DNA from: Riptortus pedestris
Taxonomy: Eukaryota; Arthropoda; Insecta; Hemiptera; Alydidae
DNA: 64,000 nucleotides
Assembly (NCBI GenBank): GCA_019009955.1
Contig: CM032229.1
Location: 144,163,501 to 144,227,500, forward strand
Reading direction: 5' to 3'
Made by a program: the position numbers and the translations under genes. Shown in pieces: positions 23,486-35,200 of the stretch (position 1 is its first letter; each line of letters starts with the position of its first letter). The notes below the pieces were generated by a model. That model was not told the origin of the DNA. It did no database searches and saw nothing but the letters and a program-made list of their open reading frames with translations.

Positions 23486-26400
23486 TTAGTGTTGAATAAT
23501 CGAATTGCTCCTGTTGGCCAATATGGAAGAGATTTGCATTTTATCCGTCTGCCAAACAGATGAACCCGTAGTATAGCAAAGGGAAAGTAGGATACAAGGG
23601 GCTGTACGATGGAAATCAGTCATTTAAGTTATCAAGAGCAGGCACCATGAAGAACCGAAGTGCGTGACAAGTAACTCGTCAGTATTGAATTGTGCGAAGT
23701 AGAGTTCTTGTTCTCCCAGATGCTGGCTAAACCGATGAAAGGAACCCGGGAGGATTGCGGGTAATCCTACGAGGCCCGTCTCTGGGGCGCTGAGACTTCC
23801 AAACGGTTTGTACGATGATCCCGCTTGGAGAGCTCTCTGCTTAGGCAATGCTCAAGGAAGCATTCAACACATCCTACCAGTAGGATGATATAGATGGACC
23901 TGCGTACTCGAACCTACTAGCAGTCGTAATTGCGCTATCCGGTTTAAGTCGTCTTGACTGCTTTTTGCCTGGGTTTACAACGTAGCAGGCCTTCTCAGCC
24001 TTTAAATGGTCAAGATAACTCAAACCACAGTCTGGTATTGTTTTAAACCTCGCAGTACCAAAGTAATTTTCATTCTGCACAACCCCAAGGGTGGGGACGC
24101 GTTGAGTCCTACACTTCCCTAGAATGGATTACGATTTTCTTATTCCATCGACAAACCATACAATTATTTCAAGCAAGACACAATTATATAATCACCGCAG
24201 AGTGCAAACAATTTACTGAGATTGAAAGCCTAACTAACAACCAGACCTCGCGACAGGTGAGTATAAGCCAGGGCTGTCACCCAATTTTTACGAATTGTTT
24301 TTCAGGCGTCAAATCTTTCCACAATATTTTTTTTCAATTCATTTCATTTTCCATGTTTGTTTTTTATTTTCTGTGACTGTTTTCTACACTGTTGGCCATG
24401 CTATGTTTGCTATTATGTCTTAAGGTTTTTTTTGTCAGCAGGCACTGATGACGGAGCTAGGACTCTTAAAGTGCACTTTTCATATATTAAAACACTTGTA
24501 GAGGACAAGGGGTTTTTGATCCTGGTGTTGTTTCCAGAAATAAATAAATATATACTGACATTAATTTAGAAGGCACGTTTAATATATGAGTTTTAATTTC
24601 TCTACATTAAAAAGGAAAACAAAAAGAAATTGTAATTGTCAATCCTTTAACTGTGTCTTTTAAAATGACTTGTTTCTTTTGACCACATGAGGTGATGAAC
24701 TCGAAAAGCATTTAAAGAATGTAAGTTCTTAAATTGTGGAAGAGACTTATTATTATTAGGAAATCCTGTAAAACGTTCGTGCTATTCTGACACCTTTAGT
24801 AAGTCTCCAGGGTTCTGCAAGACATGTAGAAGAACAGCTGTCAAAGGAGTCTACTTCAACAGAAGTTTCCACTTTGACTTGGCACTTTCAATGGGGCAAA
24901 TATGAGGAAGCCCATATTGTGGATTTACTTCAATTGGAAATTTCTATTCAAGGCAATATTGTGAAAGTTTCTCTACAAGAAAGGTATACAAAATCCTCTT
25001 TCCCCTTTTTCGAACAATGTCAGATCCGCTTTGTTCATTATTACTCGGAGACGAGGTAAAAGTGAACGGCGAACAAGGAAAATGCAGGGGGGGGGCCTAT
25101 AGAGTTGTTGAAGGAAGTTACAGAGGGAGGATAAAGCGAGGTAATCATGGAGGTATGAAGTTTGAAGGGCCTCCCTCGAGTCTACTAATTAATCTGACCT
25201 TTGAACGGCAAAACAATGCTTATAGCATGCAGGGAAAACTCATTTCTCCCACAGGTTAACATATGCGTCTGTCGGATAATTCCAGAATCTCCCATTAATT
25301 CCATAGCTATTCCGTCTCGAATGTCTTATACTTCAGAATGAAGCATTTCTAAATGTTTCAGAGCAAAGCCCTTTGGATGAGTTATTCTGTATTAATTACC
25401 TTAATACAATTATTGAAATAGAACAGACTAGAGTTGTCTAGTTGAGTAGTTTACTCAAGGAATTACTTTCAAAGCATATAGCAGTATACTTCTCTTGGAT
25501 GAAGACACACTACGAAAATTAACCATCTGACAAGAATAGCTAAGGAAACTGCAAAAGACGACTCACATACACAAACATTATAATCAAATTTCAAAAAGAC
25601 ATGTTGAAGAATACAAACTGTCTCAATCAATTAAATGAATGAAGGGGCAGATCAAAAAAAAAGTTTACACTTACAAAACTTCAGTGTAATGGTTAATAAC
25701 TTGGGAATTCCTGTGATTTCCTTTTATTTTTTAGTTTCTTAAGCAAATTTGATAACAATCGAAATTTCATAATTATATAATTTTGGTTGTTAATTTTAAA
25801 AATCTTTTAATTTAATATATGTTATATACTTTGTATGGTACATACAGGAAATATAGCCCCTCTGTGCAAGGTTATTGTAGAATAGAAAAATGCACATAAT
25901 AATCTGATGGTGGAAGGTCAACAAAATGAAAGCCTCTGGTTTTAATGGTTATTAAAATTATCTTTATTTCTCAACTACTTTCGGTTCTACATTATGCCTC
26001 TCCAGGGTGCAAAAATAATGCTGAGAGTTATCTATACTAATGGCTTCATCGTTACACAGAATAAAAAAGGAAAGTCAGGGAATGGCGGGTCGAGTCAGCT
26101 GATTTAGATCGATGCGTCACGAAATAAAAATATCGATTATCCCTAATGAAGAGTGCTTAAATCGAAAAGGAAAAATTAAAAAGACATGAGCCATCATCTC
26201 GCGACTTAAATATATGTATAATATTAGCAAAATACATCCTTAAAAAATCATATTTTTGGACATCAGAGGACTTCTTATCATAATATACTTTCTTCAACGG
26301 TATTTATGGCAAAAAAAGTAGGATTAGTTTTTTATTATTATTTTTTTTTTAATGGCAAAAAGAAATATAACATTCTGTTTTAGGACCAATGGTGCTGCCC

Positions 26401-26555
26401 TTGAATAGAAAATGGTCTGTAAGGGACGTGACATCAGTCTGAGAATGGGGATAGAGATCAAATTGGGCAAACAACTCACTCAGAAGAATATAAGTAATGC
26501 TCAAGGGGAGTGGAATCCCTCTACACTTTGGTAGTTACGGTTCGATACGTACAGA
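23486..26555. other. Repeat-rich region without identifiable gene
   Basis: Includes a G+C-richer stretch (23600-24120) whose - strand frames are open for 60-75 codons but match nothing known to me. A Penelope-type tail (ggcactgatgacggagctag) lies at about 24435-24570 on + and another on - at about 25905-26030. The rest is A+T-rich. Confidence 0.35.
25905..26030 (-). mobile_element. Penelope-type 3' tail, reverse copy
   Basis: On - : gcaccctggagaggcataat, gtagaaccgaaagtagttga, ending with ccttccaccatc. It shares its terminal segment with 21070-21200. Confidence 0.4.
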
Positions 26556-26571
26556 TACACAAACACACACA

Positions 26572-26609
<38 letters not shown>
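26556..26609. repeat. (CA)n microsatellite
   Basis: About 25 CA units with one CTCA interruption near the start. Confidence 0.95.
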
Positions 26610-26613
<4 letters not shown>

Positions 26614-27129
26614 ATAAAAGTAAGTTATACATTAGGCAGTCCAATTCTACAATAAGCAACTCCAACTGTTGAGTTAGAGAGGAATTTATCTGCCTAGATG
26701 TAATTCGAAAACGATATGTGCAGATGGTACTGAAATTCAGTACTTTGGTTCGTTGGTATAGTTTTTGGTAGAGTTATGAGATCTGGAAGTGCAATAAAGT
26801 TGTGAATTATTAAGAAAAATTACGGAAATTATTATAAGTTTTCCATAGCATCTTGAGAAATAATGATGCTAGGACATTGACATTTTGGTGTAGCATTTAT
26901 GCCAATGATCGAAAACTGAATATCACATTTCATTTCATATTTAATGTATTCCTAAGGTAGAAGAGGGGTAAACAAATATCTCATCAGGTTTAATTGGTTG
27001 GCATCATTTTCAGACAGAATGTGTGTAGAAAATAAATTATTTATAATTTATAAATATTATCACACATAAGAATTGCTTTAATCCAACGAATAAGTAACAA
27101 TGGCTGTGAATATGTTTCCCTACCCTTTT
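26610..27129. other. No feature recognised
   Basis: A+T-rich spacer between the CA repeat and the next Helentron-like copy. Confidence 0.4.
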
Positions 27130-27756
27130 AGCAGATTTCCCTTAAGGGAAATCAGCTATTGAGGTTGTACTCATGACGCGATTTTTGAAATTTTTCTTCA
27201 AATGTCCATCGATCCTACCCAGGAGATGACGAAAATGAGGTCCGTTCAAAACTGTATATCTATCTATCTATCTATCTATATATTTGTCTGTTGCCGCTCT
27301 AGCGGTCGCAACTTTTGTCATATCGTTACCAAACTTCAGTTTATGTAAAAAGAAAGATCAAGTTTGTTAATAGCTGAAATCGGACCAGGGGGGGGGGTTT
27401 AGAGGGGGAGAATTTCGAAAAGTCTTAATATCTCCGTTATTATGCTTCGAATCGAAAAATTGTATAGTACCAATCTTATTAGAAAAATAATGTTCTATAA
27501 ATGTTGTTATGTACATGTTTTCACTATCTTGATTATTTACTGAGATATTTGCATTTTTTAGTTTTCGGTCTTCAGTAAAGCCCCACTCCTCCTCATCTCA
27601 TATTTTCAATATTCTATTATGTTATGAAGCACTTTATTTGAAGCTTAAATACCAAATATTGTTCTCATTGAACTTTTAAGTTTTGAGATAAACGCAAATA
27701 CGTGGCGCACGTGGGAAATCTGCTTAGTTAACGCAGCCCCTGCGTAACAGATTTTT
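27130..27756 (+). mobile_element. Helentron-like non-autonomous element, reference copy
   Basis: The cleanest + copy of the family. The 5' end is TTTTAGCAGATTTCCC followed by the palindrome TTTCCCTTAAGGGAAA. A block then runs to 'gtccgttcaaaactg', followed by a short (ATCT)n microsatellite (27255-27284) and blocks 'gctctagcggtcgcaa' and 'ctgaaatcggaccagg'. The 3' end has GGGAAATCTGCT (inverse of AGCAGATTTCCC) and a hairpin ACGCAG-CCC-CTGCGT, ending in a T-run. Subterminal inverted repeats, a central microsatellite, a 3' stem-loop and T-flanked insertion are what is described for Helentron-associated elements (DINE-1/HINE). No coding capacity. Another class of non-autonomous element cannot be excluded. 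Confidence 0.65.
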
Positions 27757-29193
27757 ATATATCTATATATCATAAGATCAACATAAATCCAATTTTTGAA
27801 ATTTCGTCATAAGTTAAAATTTCGTGTCCCAAGAACGAATACCACAATAATTTTAAATTTAATTATACAATGACGTCAAGATCTTCTTGGAAAGCTAGTG
27901 ATTTTTATTTCTGAAAATGAAGTGCCGCAAGAATCTCGGATCACTTCTAATGGGAGATATATCCGCTTTGTAAATTTCGTATTCTCTGCAAGTCCTGCTT
28001 CTCTTCGTACGTGGAACAAACTGGGTGTAGGTTAAGAGTAAAACTAAGAGAACCTGTGCTTTGGGATGGAGCGTCTGAATTTCAGCAAAGCCCAGTAATA
28101 AATAAATCATCAAATGAATTCGATATAAATTATATCAAAGTAGGTACATAGCGCTCCCAGAAGAATTTAAATACAACTCATGATTCCTTGGGTGTCTTCA
28201 GAATTAGAGTGAGTTTTCACCTGCCTTCGGTAGCATAGGTGGACAAGGCTTCAGTAATCCGAATCAAGCAAACAAACCTTTGACAGAGCTTCTTCTCCTT
28301 TTTATCATCTCAGTTGACAAATTTATTTATTTAAAATATTTCAATTTGTTACGTCTATTTTAATAAATATTTTTTTAATAACTATTTGTAACTATGTATG
28401 CAAATGCACTTCTAAGTGTGTGAGGAAGTGTCTGAGTTAGTGAGAAAATATGTCTGAAAAAAATTGGTTTATTTTGAATTGTGTTTTAATTTTGTAACAT
28501 AGTTTATAGAAGTTACTAAAAACTGTGTAATTATTTGAACTTGGAGCTGGCTGGTATCATGACCCAGTAGGGCACTCTCTTCCATTAAAAAATTGTTAGC
28601 CCCTTCGTCCTAAGGCGCTCAAAACTAGCATTCCTCTCTGTAAATAGCACAATAGATTTAGTCCATAGAATTGATTATTGCAATTTATATTTGGCCACCA
28701 GACAAATCTTTATGTCATTTAATACTCCGATTGTGGCTTGTAACGTTTCTCTCTAACATGTTATTAGGATTTTTTACCTTTTATGTAAAAAAATGTTAAA
28801 GTTAATACCACCGTCGCTATTGAATTTTTAGTCTTGCTGCATACCCTTCTAAATCAATTTCTTTCGCTATATGTGTTTCATCGTATGTAGTCAGAGTGGA
28901 ATAAGGATGGATATGATTGGAGACAAAAATATAAATGAACTGCAGCCAGGCAGCCAAGGCACAGTTCTGGGGCAGACATGGTATCTCAGCCAGGACAGAC
29001 CAATCTAGCAGTGCCTTAATCTGTCTGTCTCTTTCTCTCTCTCACACACACACTAGCTTTCTTGTTCCTTTTTCAATTTCATTTCGATTTTGAATTATAT
29101 TTTATTAGTGTGGCGGTTATTAATTTATGATTTTTGTCAAAAGATGTTATTTTCGTCGGAAATGTATTTGTGATATTGAGTTGTTAAAAGACA
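27757..29193. other. No gene recognised
   Basis: The + strand around 27900-28300 has a slightly coding-like texture, and cggcttcagtaatccgaatc at about 28245 recurs at about 51458, so a decayed repeat is likely. The rest is plain A+T-rich sequence. Confidence 0.35.
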
Positions 29194-29421
29194 AATGACC
29201 GATCTCACAACCACTCACACATAAGTTGTAACAGCTTCAAAAAATATAACTTATTTCCCATTTGTCTTTTATTTATTTAACTTATTTCCCATTTGTCTTT
29301 TATTTATTTAACTTATTTCCCATTTGTCTTTTATTTAAATAAATAAAAGACAAATGGGAAATAAGTTATATTTTTTGAAGCTGTAACAACTTATGTGTGA
29401 GTGGTTCTGAGATCGGTCATT
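29194..29421. repeat. Long near-perfect hairpin with tandem 31-bp units
   Basis: The left arm begins aatgaccgatctcacaacca at 29194. The right arm ends with its reverse complement at 29421. About 85 bases pair with only two mismatches seen. The left side carries three tandem copies of a 31-bp unit beginning aacttatttcccatttgtct (29248, 29279, 29310), the right side one, so two units form the loop or slip. Confidence 0.9.
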
Positions 29422-29557
29422 ATTGTTTTGCCAAAAAATTGTTTTATTGTGTCGAGAATGATTTTTTTATAGTTTAATCATGGATGAACAGGTTTTATTA
29501 TATGAAATATCTACTCTGATGAGGAATCCCAATTTTCTGCCGATCATATGAATATAA

Positions 29558-29558
29558 T

Positions 29559-29624
<66 letters not shown>

Positions 29625-30227
29625 CTACTGTACGTGTGTATGTCACTTAACTCCTCCTAAACGGCTGTACCGATGTAAATGAATTTTTTCGTATGCGTTT
29701 GGGCGACGCCGTGGATGGTTTAGATTCACAAATCAGCCCGGCAGATTGAGCAGGAGTGGGGGTTGTAAGGGAGGCCTAAAATTAAAAATAACGATATTTC
29801 GTTTCCTATTGGTTTTCGGGAAATATGTACAGGTTAAAAGTTGTTTATTTTGTTATTTAGAGTAACTTTTGTTATATTCACTTTTGTCGTATAACAAAAA
29901 ATTGAAGTGGGAACCAACAATTTTATTGGCCATAACGATAGAACCGAACTTAAGAAAACTCTATATGTAAATTAGCATTAATTCTTCCATGATTATAATC
30001 TATATTAATTTTTTTAGGTTCGAACGGGAGTGGGGGTTATAAGGGAGGCCTCCGAATAAATAATTCGCGATACTTCATGTTCTATTTGTTTTCAGGCAAA
30101 CGTGTACATAACAAAAGTTGTTTTTTGTGTTATTAAAATTAGATTTAGTTTTAGGCATAATATTATTAAATTTAATATCCTAATCGCTTGAAATATCATG
30201 CAGTACAACGCCTGTTGGGTCTGCTAG
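29558..30227 (+). mobile_element. Non-autonomous Helitron
   Basis: It starts TCCTTATATATA after an A. A long AT run follows, then attctactgtacgtgtgtat and cttaactcctcctaaacggc, a typical Helitron 5' region. It ends with the hairpin CAACGCCTGTTG, then GGGTCTGCTAG followed by T at 30228. The CTAG terminus and A/T flanks fit rolling-circle insertion. No coding region. Confidence 0.75.
29560..29621. repeat. (AT)n microsatellite
   Basis: Expanded AT run inside the 5' end of the Helitron. Confidence 0.95.
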
Positions 30228-30945
30228 TTTATTATATTATATGAATATGAATTCCTTAACCTACTTCTTTGACATAGAGAAATAAATGTTACACATGGAA
30301 GACCCGTTATAGAAGGATGTATGGAAAAATTGTTCACGCTCTACCGACCTCATCGCTGAAAATAAATATTTTATATAAGAGAAGAGCGTTTGTTTTCCGA
30401 ATAATGGGGAGTGTGAGATGTATTTGATGTTTGTTAATCAATAGACAAGAGTTGGGATGTAGCTACATAACAGGGGCTGTATTATAGAGCTTCGGGGGTG
30501 GAATATTCCGGGTGCTCCAAGATGAAAGAAGGTTGAGTTTGAATATCTTATGGTGTGATTTTCATAATGATGAACTTGCCCTTTACAACAAGGGGTTTCC
30601 CAAGTTAGTTCAGACTTGTAACGAACTCTTTGTCTGGCTTCTCCTGTATATTTGTATTCTCTCCTCTGTTGAGCAGTGTAAGACCGAGGTAGAATGGCCG
30701 TCCTCTTGATAGATTGTGGCAACAACAACTCCTCAAATCTTTGTTAATTATTCGAAATATAATGTCTCCTTGATTGACAATTATATTGATTGAATTCAAA
30801 TTAGTCAAAAGGATACTTATATAAATAAATATACATAATCTTTGACTTTGTTGTTTTGACGGCGATAAAAGCCCTTGAGACAAAAACTCTCTTGCGTCTC
30901 AATTGCCTCACACATTCAAAAAGTGCTATTTGTATATCTTTTAGA
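30228..30945. other. No gene recognised
   Basis: Frames at 30438-30883 on both strands are open for 60-95 codons but overlap each other antisense and show no motif. Confidence 0.4.
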
Positions 30946-31381
30946 AGATTTCGATCAGTAATTCAGTTCATACTTAAGACGCGATTTTGAAACCTTTTAG
31001 CAGACTTCAATCAGCATTTGGGTTCATACTTATTTCGCGATTTTCTAAGAACATTTCTTGTTTAATCGCTTTTGAATTCGACATGTAAACCTTACAAGTC
31101 AAACTAAAAATCAAGTTCGTTAATGGACGAAATCGGACAAAGGAGATGAGGCGAGGTTAGACGAAGGGGAATCAAAAATTCGAACTCTCTCTGTTATTAT
31201 GATATTATTAAAAATGTTTTATTACAAATCTTGTTAAGTCCTTAACTTTTTTATGCAATTGTTCTAGACTTTTTCCTATTAATCGATTATTAAGCATGTT
31301 ATTCGTACTTTTAGGTCTTCAGTTAACCACCCCCCCCCATTTTCTACTCTTACGAGAATCTTTTAAACGATTTTCCTTATG

Positions 31382-31439
<58 letters not shown>

Positions 31440-31560
31440 GTTGCCTGTTACCACACTAGTGGTCTCATTTTCTGTTTTATGTAAAACTAAAGATCAAGTT
31501 TGCTAATGGCTGAAATGGGGCTAAGAGGGGGGGGGGGCTCCTCGTAGATTACTTTTTGTT
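30946..31560 (+). mobile_element. Helentron-like fragments around (AT)n
   Basis: Diverged pieces of the family: a 5'-like 'agcagacttcaatcagcatt', 'aatcaagttcgttaatggac', an AT run (31390-31437), then 'cctgttaccacactagtggt' and 'aagatcaagtttgctaatgg'. The copy is rearranged and its ends are not clear. Confidence 0.5.
31390..31437. repeat. (AT)n microsatellite
   Basis: AT run directly before a Helentron-like 3' block. Confidence 0.95.
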
Positions 31561-31934
31561 TCTACGATAATTTTATTGACTACAACTTTTATGTCGCAGT
31601 ATTTTCAATAAAATTTGCCATTTCTCAAATAGAGATTTGTGTATTTTACGGCTAAAGGAGCATCAAATCGAAAAATTCACCGATATAAACTCGTTTTAGA
31701 ATTTGATTTTCTACTACTAGAATCTTCCATAAAAAGTAGGGCATTCCATTGGAAATTCCAAAGTTATGATTGCTGGAGAAGTACTGGAGGAGGTTAGGAT
31801 GTTGAATATGGACTGGAAGGATTCTTCAGGGGTCCCAATTATGGCACATCAAGACTCAGCTTTGTATTAACATAATTGGAGATTTTAAGGTGGGTGACAC
31901 GGGACGTTGGGAAGCCCTGTACATATGTGTTCAG

Positions 31935-32420
31935 TGGTGCTCTAGCGGTCGCAATTTTTGTTTGATCGTTGCCAAACTCGATATTAAAAGTTTTCATCAA
32001 GAAAAATAGGGATCAAGTTTTTTAATGGATATAATCGGACTATAGTTGGTATTTGGAAAGCTTAAATACCAACTATAGTTTTTATTGAACTTTTACTGTG
32101 TGAGATACATGCAAATAGGTTGTGAGATGACATTTAAAATTTTACGTCCTCTACTCGAAAATGTTATTTATTCTATACCATAGTCGATATTTTATATTTT
32201 ATTGATTCCTTAAACACTTAAGGTTATGTTAGTTGATGGATGAAATAGGAATTTTGGGGAGGGGGTTAGAGAGGGGAGGATTTCGATAATTAAAAATATA
32301 TTGGTTATAAGTGTCGGATTGTAAAATGTCATAGAACTAATCTTTTTAAATTATTGATGGTATACAATTGTTGTTCTGTGTATATTTTCGTAACTCAAGT
32401 ATTAAGCAAGTTATTTGTTA
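31935..32420 (+). mobile_element. Two Helentron-like fragments
   Basis: 'gctctagcggtcgcaatttt' at about 31950 and a second set of blocks ('atggatgaaataggaatttt', 'gttataagtgtcggattg') at about 32200-32400. Both are partial and diverged. Confidence 0.45.
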
Positions 32421-32602
32421 TTTCTTGTTTTCAGCTTTCAGTACCCAATAAAGAACACCTAGGCCTGAATAAAAAATGCACATAACATAAGTTGTTTTTT
32501 TGTGTTTTTAAAAGTAGCTTTTGTTTTAAACATAATATTATTAAATTTAATATCCTAATCGCTTGAAATTTCCTGCAGCACAACGTCTGTCTGGGCCGGT
32601 AG

Positions 32603-32611
<9 letters not shown>
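32421..32611 (+). mobile_element. Helitron 3'-end fragment
   Basis: From the 'ataacataagttgttttttt' block onward it resembles the last 150 bases of the Helitron at 29558-30227 (shared 'aatatcctaatcgcttgaaa'). It ends acaacgtctgtctgggccgg then TAG, next to an AT run. 5'-truncated. Confidence 0.65.

Positions 32612-32654
<43 letters not shown>
32608..32654. repeat. (AT)n microsatellite
   Basis: AT run immediately after the Helitron 3' end. Confidence 0.95.
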
Positions 32655-32656
<2 letters not shown>

Positions 32657-33168
32657 ATGGATGGAAACATAGGTAATTATGATCTGATGGAATAAGGACT
32701 TTGGCCGAATCAATATCCTGGTACAAGGCCTACAGGCGTCAATGAGCAGTTCCCTATCATCTGTCTACCAGTTATTGACATAATGATCCTGCTTATAATC
32801 AGTCTATTCAAAGCCCCTGTGAGCAATAATGGATGAGTTTGGGGGTTCTGAGAACAGCTGATTTTAGGAGGGAGAGTGTTAACCGGTGGATTGATTCTCC
32901 AAACAGAGGCAGTTTGCTCAGTGAGTTCTCGCACTCACACAAGCATCGTGTGCCTTCCGTCGCCGGCCAGGCAGAAGCAAGGGGATCAGAGAGACCCACG
33001 GCTTATCTCATCTCGAGCAGAAAACGGTAGGCGCTTCCTAATACCAAAGGACAAATCCGGATACACCTATTAGGAATCCCTATTCGCCGGTTTAATCTAC
33101 GGAAATAGGATAATCTATTTTAAAGAGGCCCTTTGTAGGACTGTTGGGTTTGGGGATAGTGATGAATT
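32655..33168. other. No gene recognised
   Basis: Slightly G+C-richer; overlapping open frames of 60-74 codons on both strands without motifs. Confidence 0.4.
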
Positions 33169-33820
33169 GGTATGCTTGAGGAGTTATCAAAAGTCTAATA
33201 ATAATTGAAAGAAGTATTGCATAATTTCACAAAATACGTATAGTAACCATCAATGAAGGGAGGAAGATGTAAGTCCCTTTATTGTTGGTTACAAACATAT
33301 TTTGTGAAATTATGCAATACTTCTTTCAATCATTATTAGACTTTTGATAACTCCTCTAGCATACCAAATGATTGAAAGAAGTATTGCATAATTTAAAAAA
33401 TTATGTTTGTAACCAACAATAAAGGTACTTACATCTTCCTCCCTTCATTGATGGTTTCTGCACATATTTTGTGAAATTATGCAATAATTCTTTCAATCAT
33501 TTGGTCTGTTTGAGGCGGTATCAAAAGTCTAATACTGATTGAAAGAAGTATTGCATAATTTCACAAAATATGTATAGTAACCAACAATGGAGGGACGTAC
33601 ATCTTCCTCCCTTCATTGTTGGTTATTACACATATTTTGTGAAATTATGCAATACTTCTTTCAATCATTTGGTATGTTTGAGGAGTTATCAAAAGTCTAA
33701 TAATGATTGAAAGAAGTATTGCATAATTTCACAAAATATGTATAGTAACCAACAATGAAGGGACGTCCATCTTCCTCCCTTTAATGTTGGTTACTACACA
33801 TACTTTGTGAAATTATGCAA
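33169..33820. repeat. Tandem array of four palindromic units
   Basis: Unit 1 (33169-33365) is an imperfect 197-bp palindrome including the linker ggtatgcttgaggagttatc. Units 2 (33366-33502), 3 (33537-33665) and 4 (33705-33820, right arm truncated) are each a ~130-bp palindrome. Their arms start gattgaaagaagtattgcat and meet at 'tcttcctccctt'. Linkers 'gaggagttatcaaaagtcta' separate the units. Together they can form four long stem-loops in a row. Confidence 0.92.
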
Positions 33821-34429
33821 ACATCGATGGATTAGTTTCCCAAATTCAAGCTCAAGCGTCTCATTGATTTCGTTGTTGGGTTTGTTATAATTCCAAATTT
33901 TAAGATTTAATTATAATGTTGTACTTATTTCTTTCATTTCATTTTGTTATTTTAATGAACTGTATTATAATTACATCGTCGTATAATTTCATGTCTGATA
34001 TCTATCGTTTAAACACTTTGAAATGCATTACTTTTAAACGCGGCCCGCGAACGTATTTGCACACTGAAGTTTGGCCCACATGTCAAAAGTTTCCCATACC
34101 TGTTTTAGATCATTCTAAGGACAATGCCATCAAATTTGAAAATCTTGTTTTAATATATAATACAGCATTATGCACCTTTGAAATAATTTACACTGTTGTT
34201 TTTTTAAGGCTTAAATTGGACTACCCACATTATATTAACAATAAGGAAATACAACATGAAACGTCATCCCAAGATTAAATACCAAATATTATTTAAACCT
34301 AACTTTACTATATGAGTTACATGCAGATACATTGTGTGATGCCGTTACCAGTTAAGATTTTGTACTCGGAAATGTTTATTTGGTCTTTTCCAGGCTCGCT
34401 ATTTTACCATTTCATTCTACACTAAACAT
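33821..34429. other. Mostly unassigned, with a hAT-like end
   Basis: The 120-codon open frame at 33916-34278 spans the hAT-like end listed separately and shows no protein motif, so it is judged non-coding. Confidence 0.4.
34036..34102 (-). mobile_element. hAT-like terminal fragment
   Basis: On - it starts CAGGTATGGGAAACTTTTG, then includes gggccaaac and 'cgcgggccgcg'. The CAGG.RTGGG.AAACTTTT start followed by GGGCC-rich sequence is typical of hAT inverted termini. The partner end was not found. Confidence 0.45.
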
Positions 34430-34838
34430 CATATTCGATAATGGCAGACATCTAACCAGGAAATGAGTGATTAATGGTGTGCTATTTGAAAATTCGAAAT
34501 ATCAAATTAATTCGATGGAAAAATATGATAGAACTAATCTTGCTACACTTGTTGTTTGGTAGTTTTTTGTTCTCATATCGGTATATGTTTCTATTTTTGT
34601 AATCAGCCTTCAGTAAACCCCCACTATAATAGTCTGAAATTTACTGAGCGTATCTGAATCACTATGAATCTCATGCCCAAAGTACTTTAACTTCTGTATT
34701 GTGTTTATATAGGTTTCTTCTTCTTCTTCTTACGAGTGAAGTACAAAATATATGTGGATATGTTATGAGTAGAGTGTAATTCTAGCACGTGGGAAATCTG
34801 CTTAGCTTACGCTGCCTTGCGTGACGGGCTTTTGCTTA
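34430..34838 (+). mobile_element. Helentron-like element, 5'-truncated
   Basis: Family blocks (gaaaattcgaaatatcaaat, 'cagccttcagtaaaccccca') and a clear 3' end: cacgtgggaaatctgcttag, a degenerate hairpin ttacgctgccttgcgtgacg and a T-run. Confidence 0.6.
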
Positions 34839-34859
34839 TTTAATTTGTTAGGAGTTCGA

Positions 34860-35200
34860 GCAAGTCATGTGGTGGCCGCATCAAATTTTTCTGGTTGTGG
34901 TAATTCTGTTAAGCCGCGAGAGGGCGGGAAATAAAGAGATATTGCGGACTCATCTTTTGCGGGTGATTCGTTTACAATTTAAGCGGCACATTACGTTAGC
35001 CGCTTTGTCTTTGCGACTAGAGAGAAAAACTCGCGGTAAGTTGTTTACCGAAGGGAAGTCTCGGTAGCGGCGTACGTCACCTCCCCTGTGCTGTAATGCG
35101 TTTAGCCTGGGGGCTGACTGCTGGGCTAACAGAGTTTCAGCCTGCCCACTTTGCCCAGTTTAAGATACAGAGAACAACAGCATTAAACTAATGGCGCCCC
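34860..35200 (+). mobile_element. Possible LTR end with primer-binding-like site
   Basis: A G+C-richer segment starting about tgtggtggccgcatc ends near aaactaaTGGCGCCCCCTA. TGGCGCC at this position resembles the primer-binding site that follows many LTRs. No second LTR or coding region is found, so this is tentative. Confidence 0.25.

Noticed and set aside
23624..24080. Minus-strand frames that look somewhat coding and G+C-richer
   Set aside because: No domain or family could be recognised and no splice or retroelement context supports them; left as unassigned.
30438..30883. Overlapping open frames of 92-96 codons on the minus strand and 65 on the plus
   Set aside because: They overlap each other antisense, have no recognisable domain and sit in repeat-rich sequence.
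31296..31484. Open frames rich in Tyr-Ile repeats (also at 32431, 39488, 43933, 43997, 52378, 52491)
   Set aside because: They are translations of AT microsatellites with no other coding evidence.
33169..33820. Possible CRISPR array because of repeated units with spacers
   Set aside because: The units are long palindromes with conserved, not unique, linkers, and the window is clearly eukaryotic.
33916..34278. 120-codon plus-strand frame, one of the longer ones in the window
   Set aside because: It crosses a hAT-like terminal repeat and has no protein motif, start context or conservation clue.
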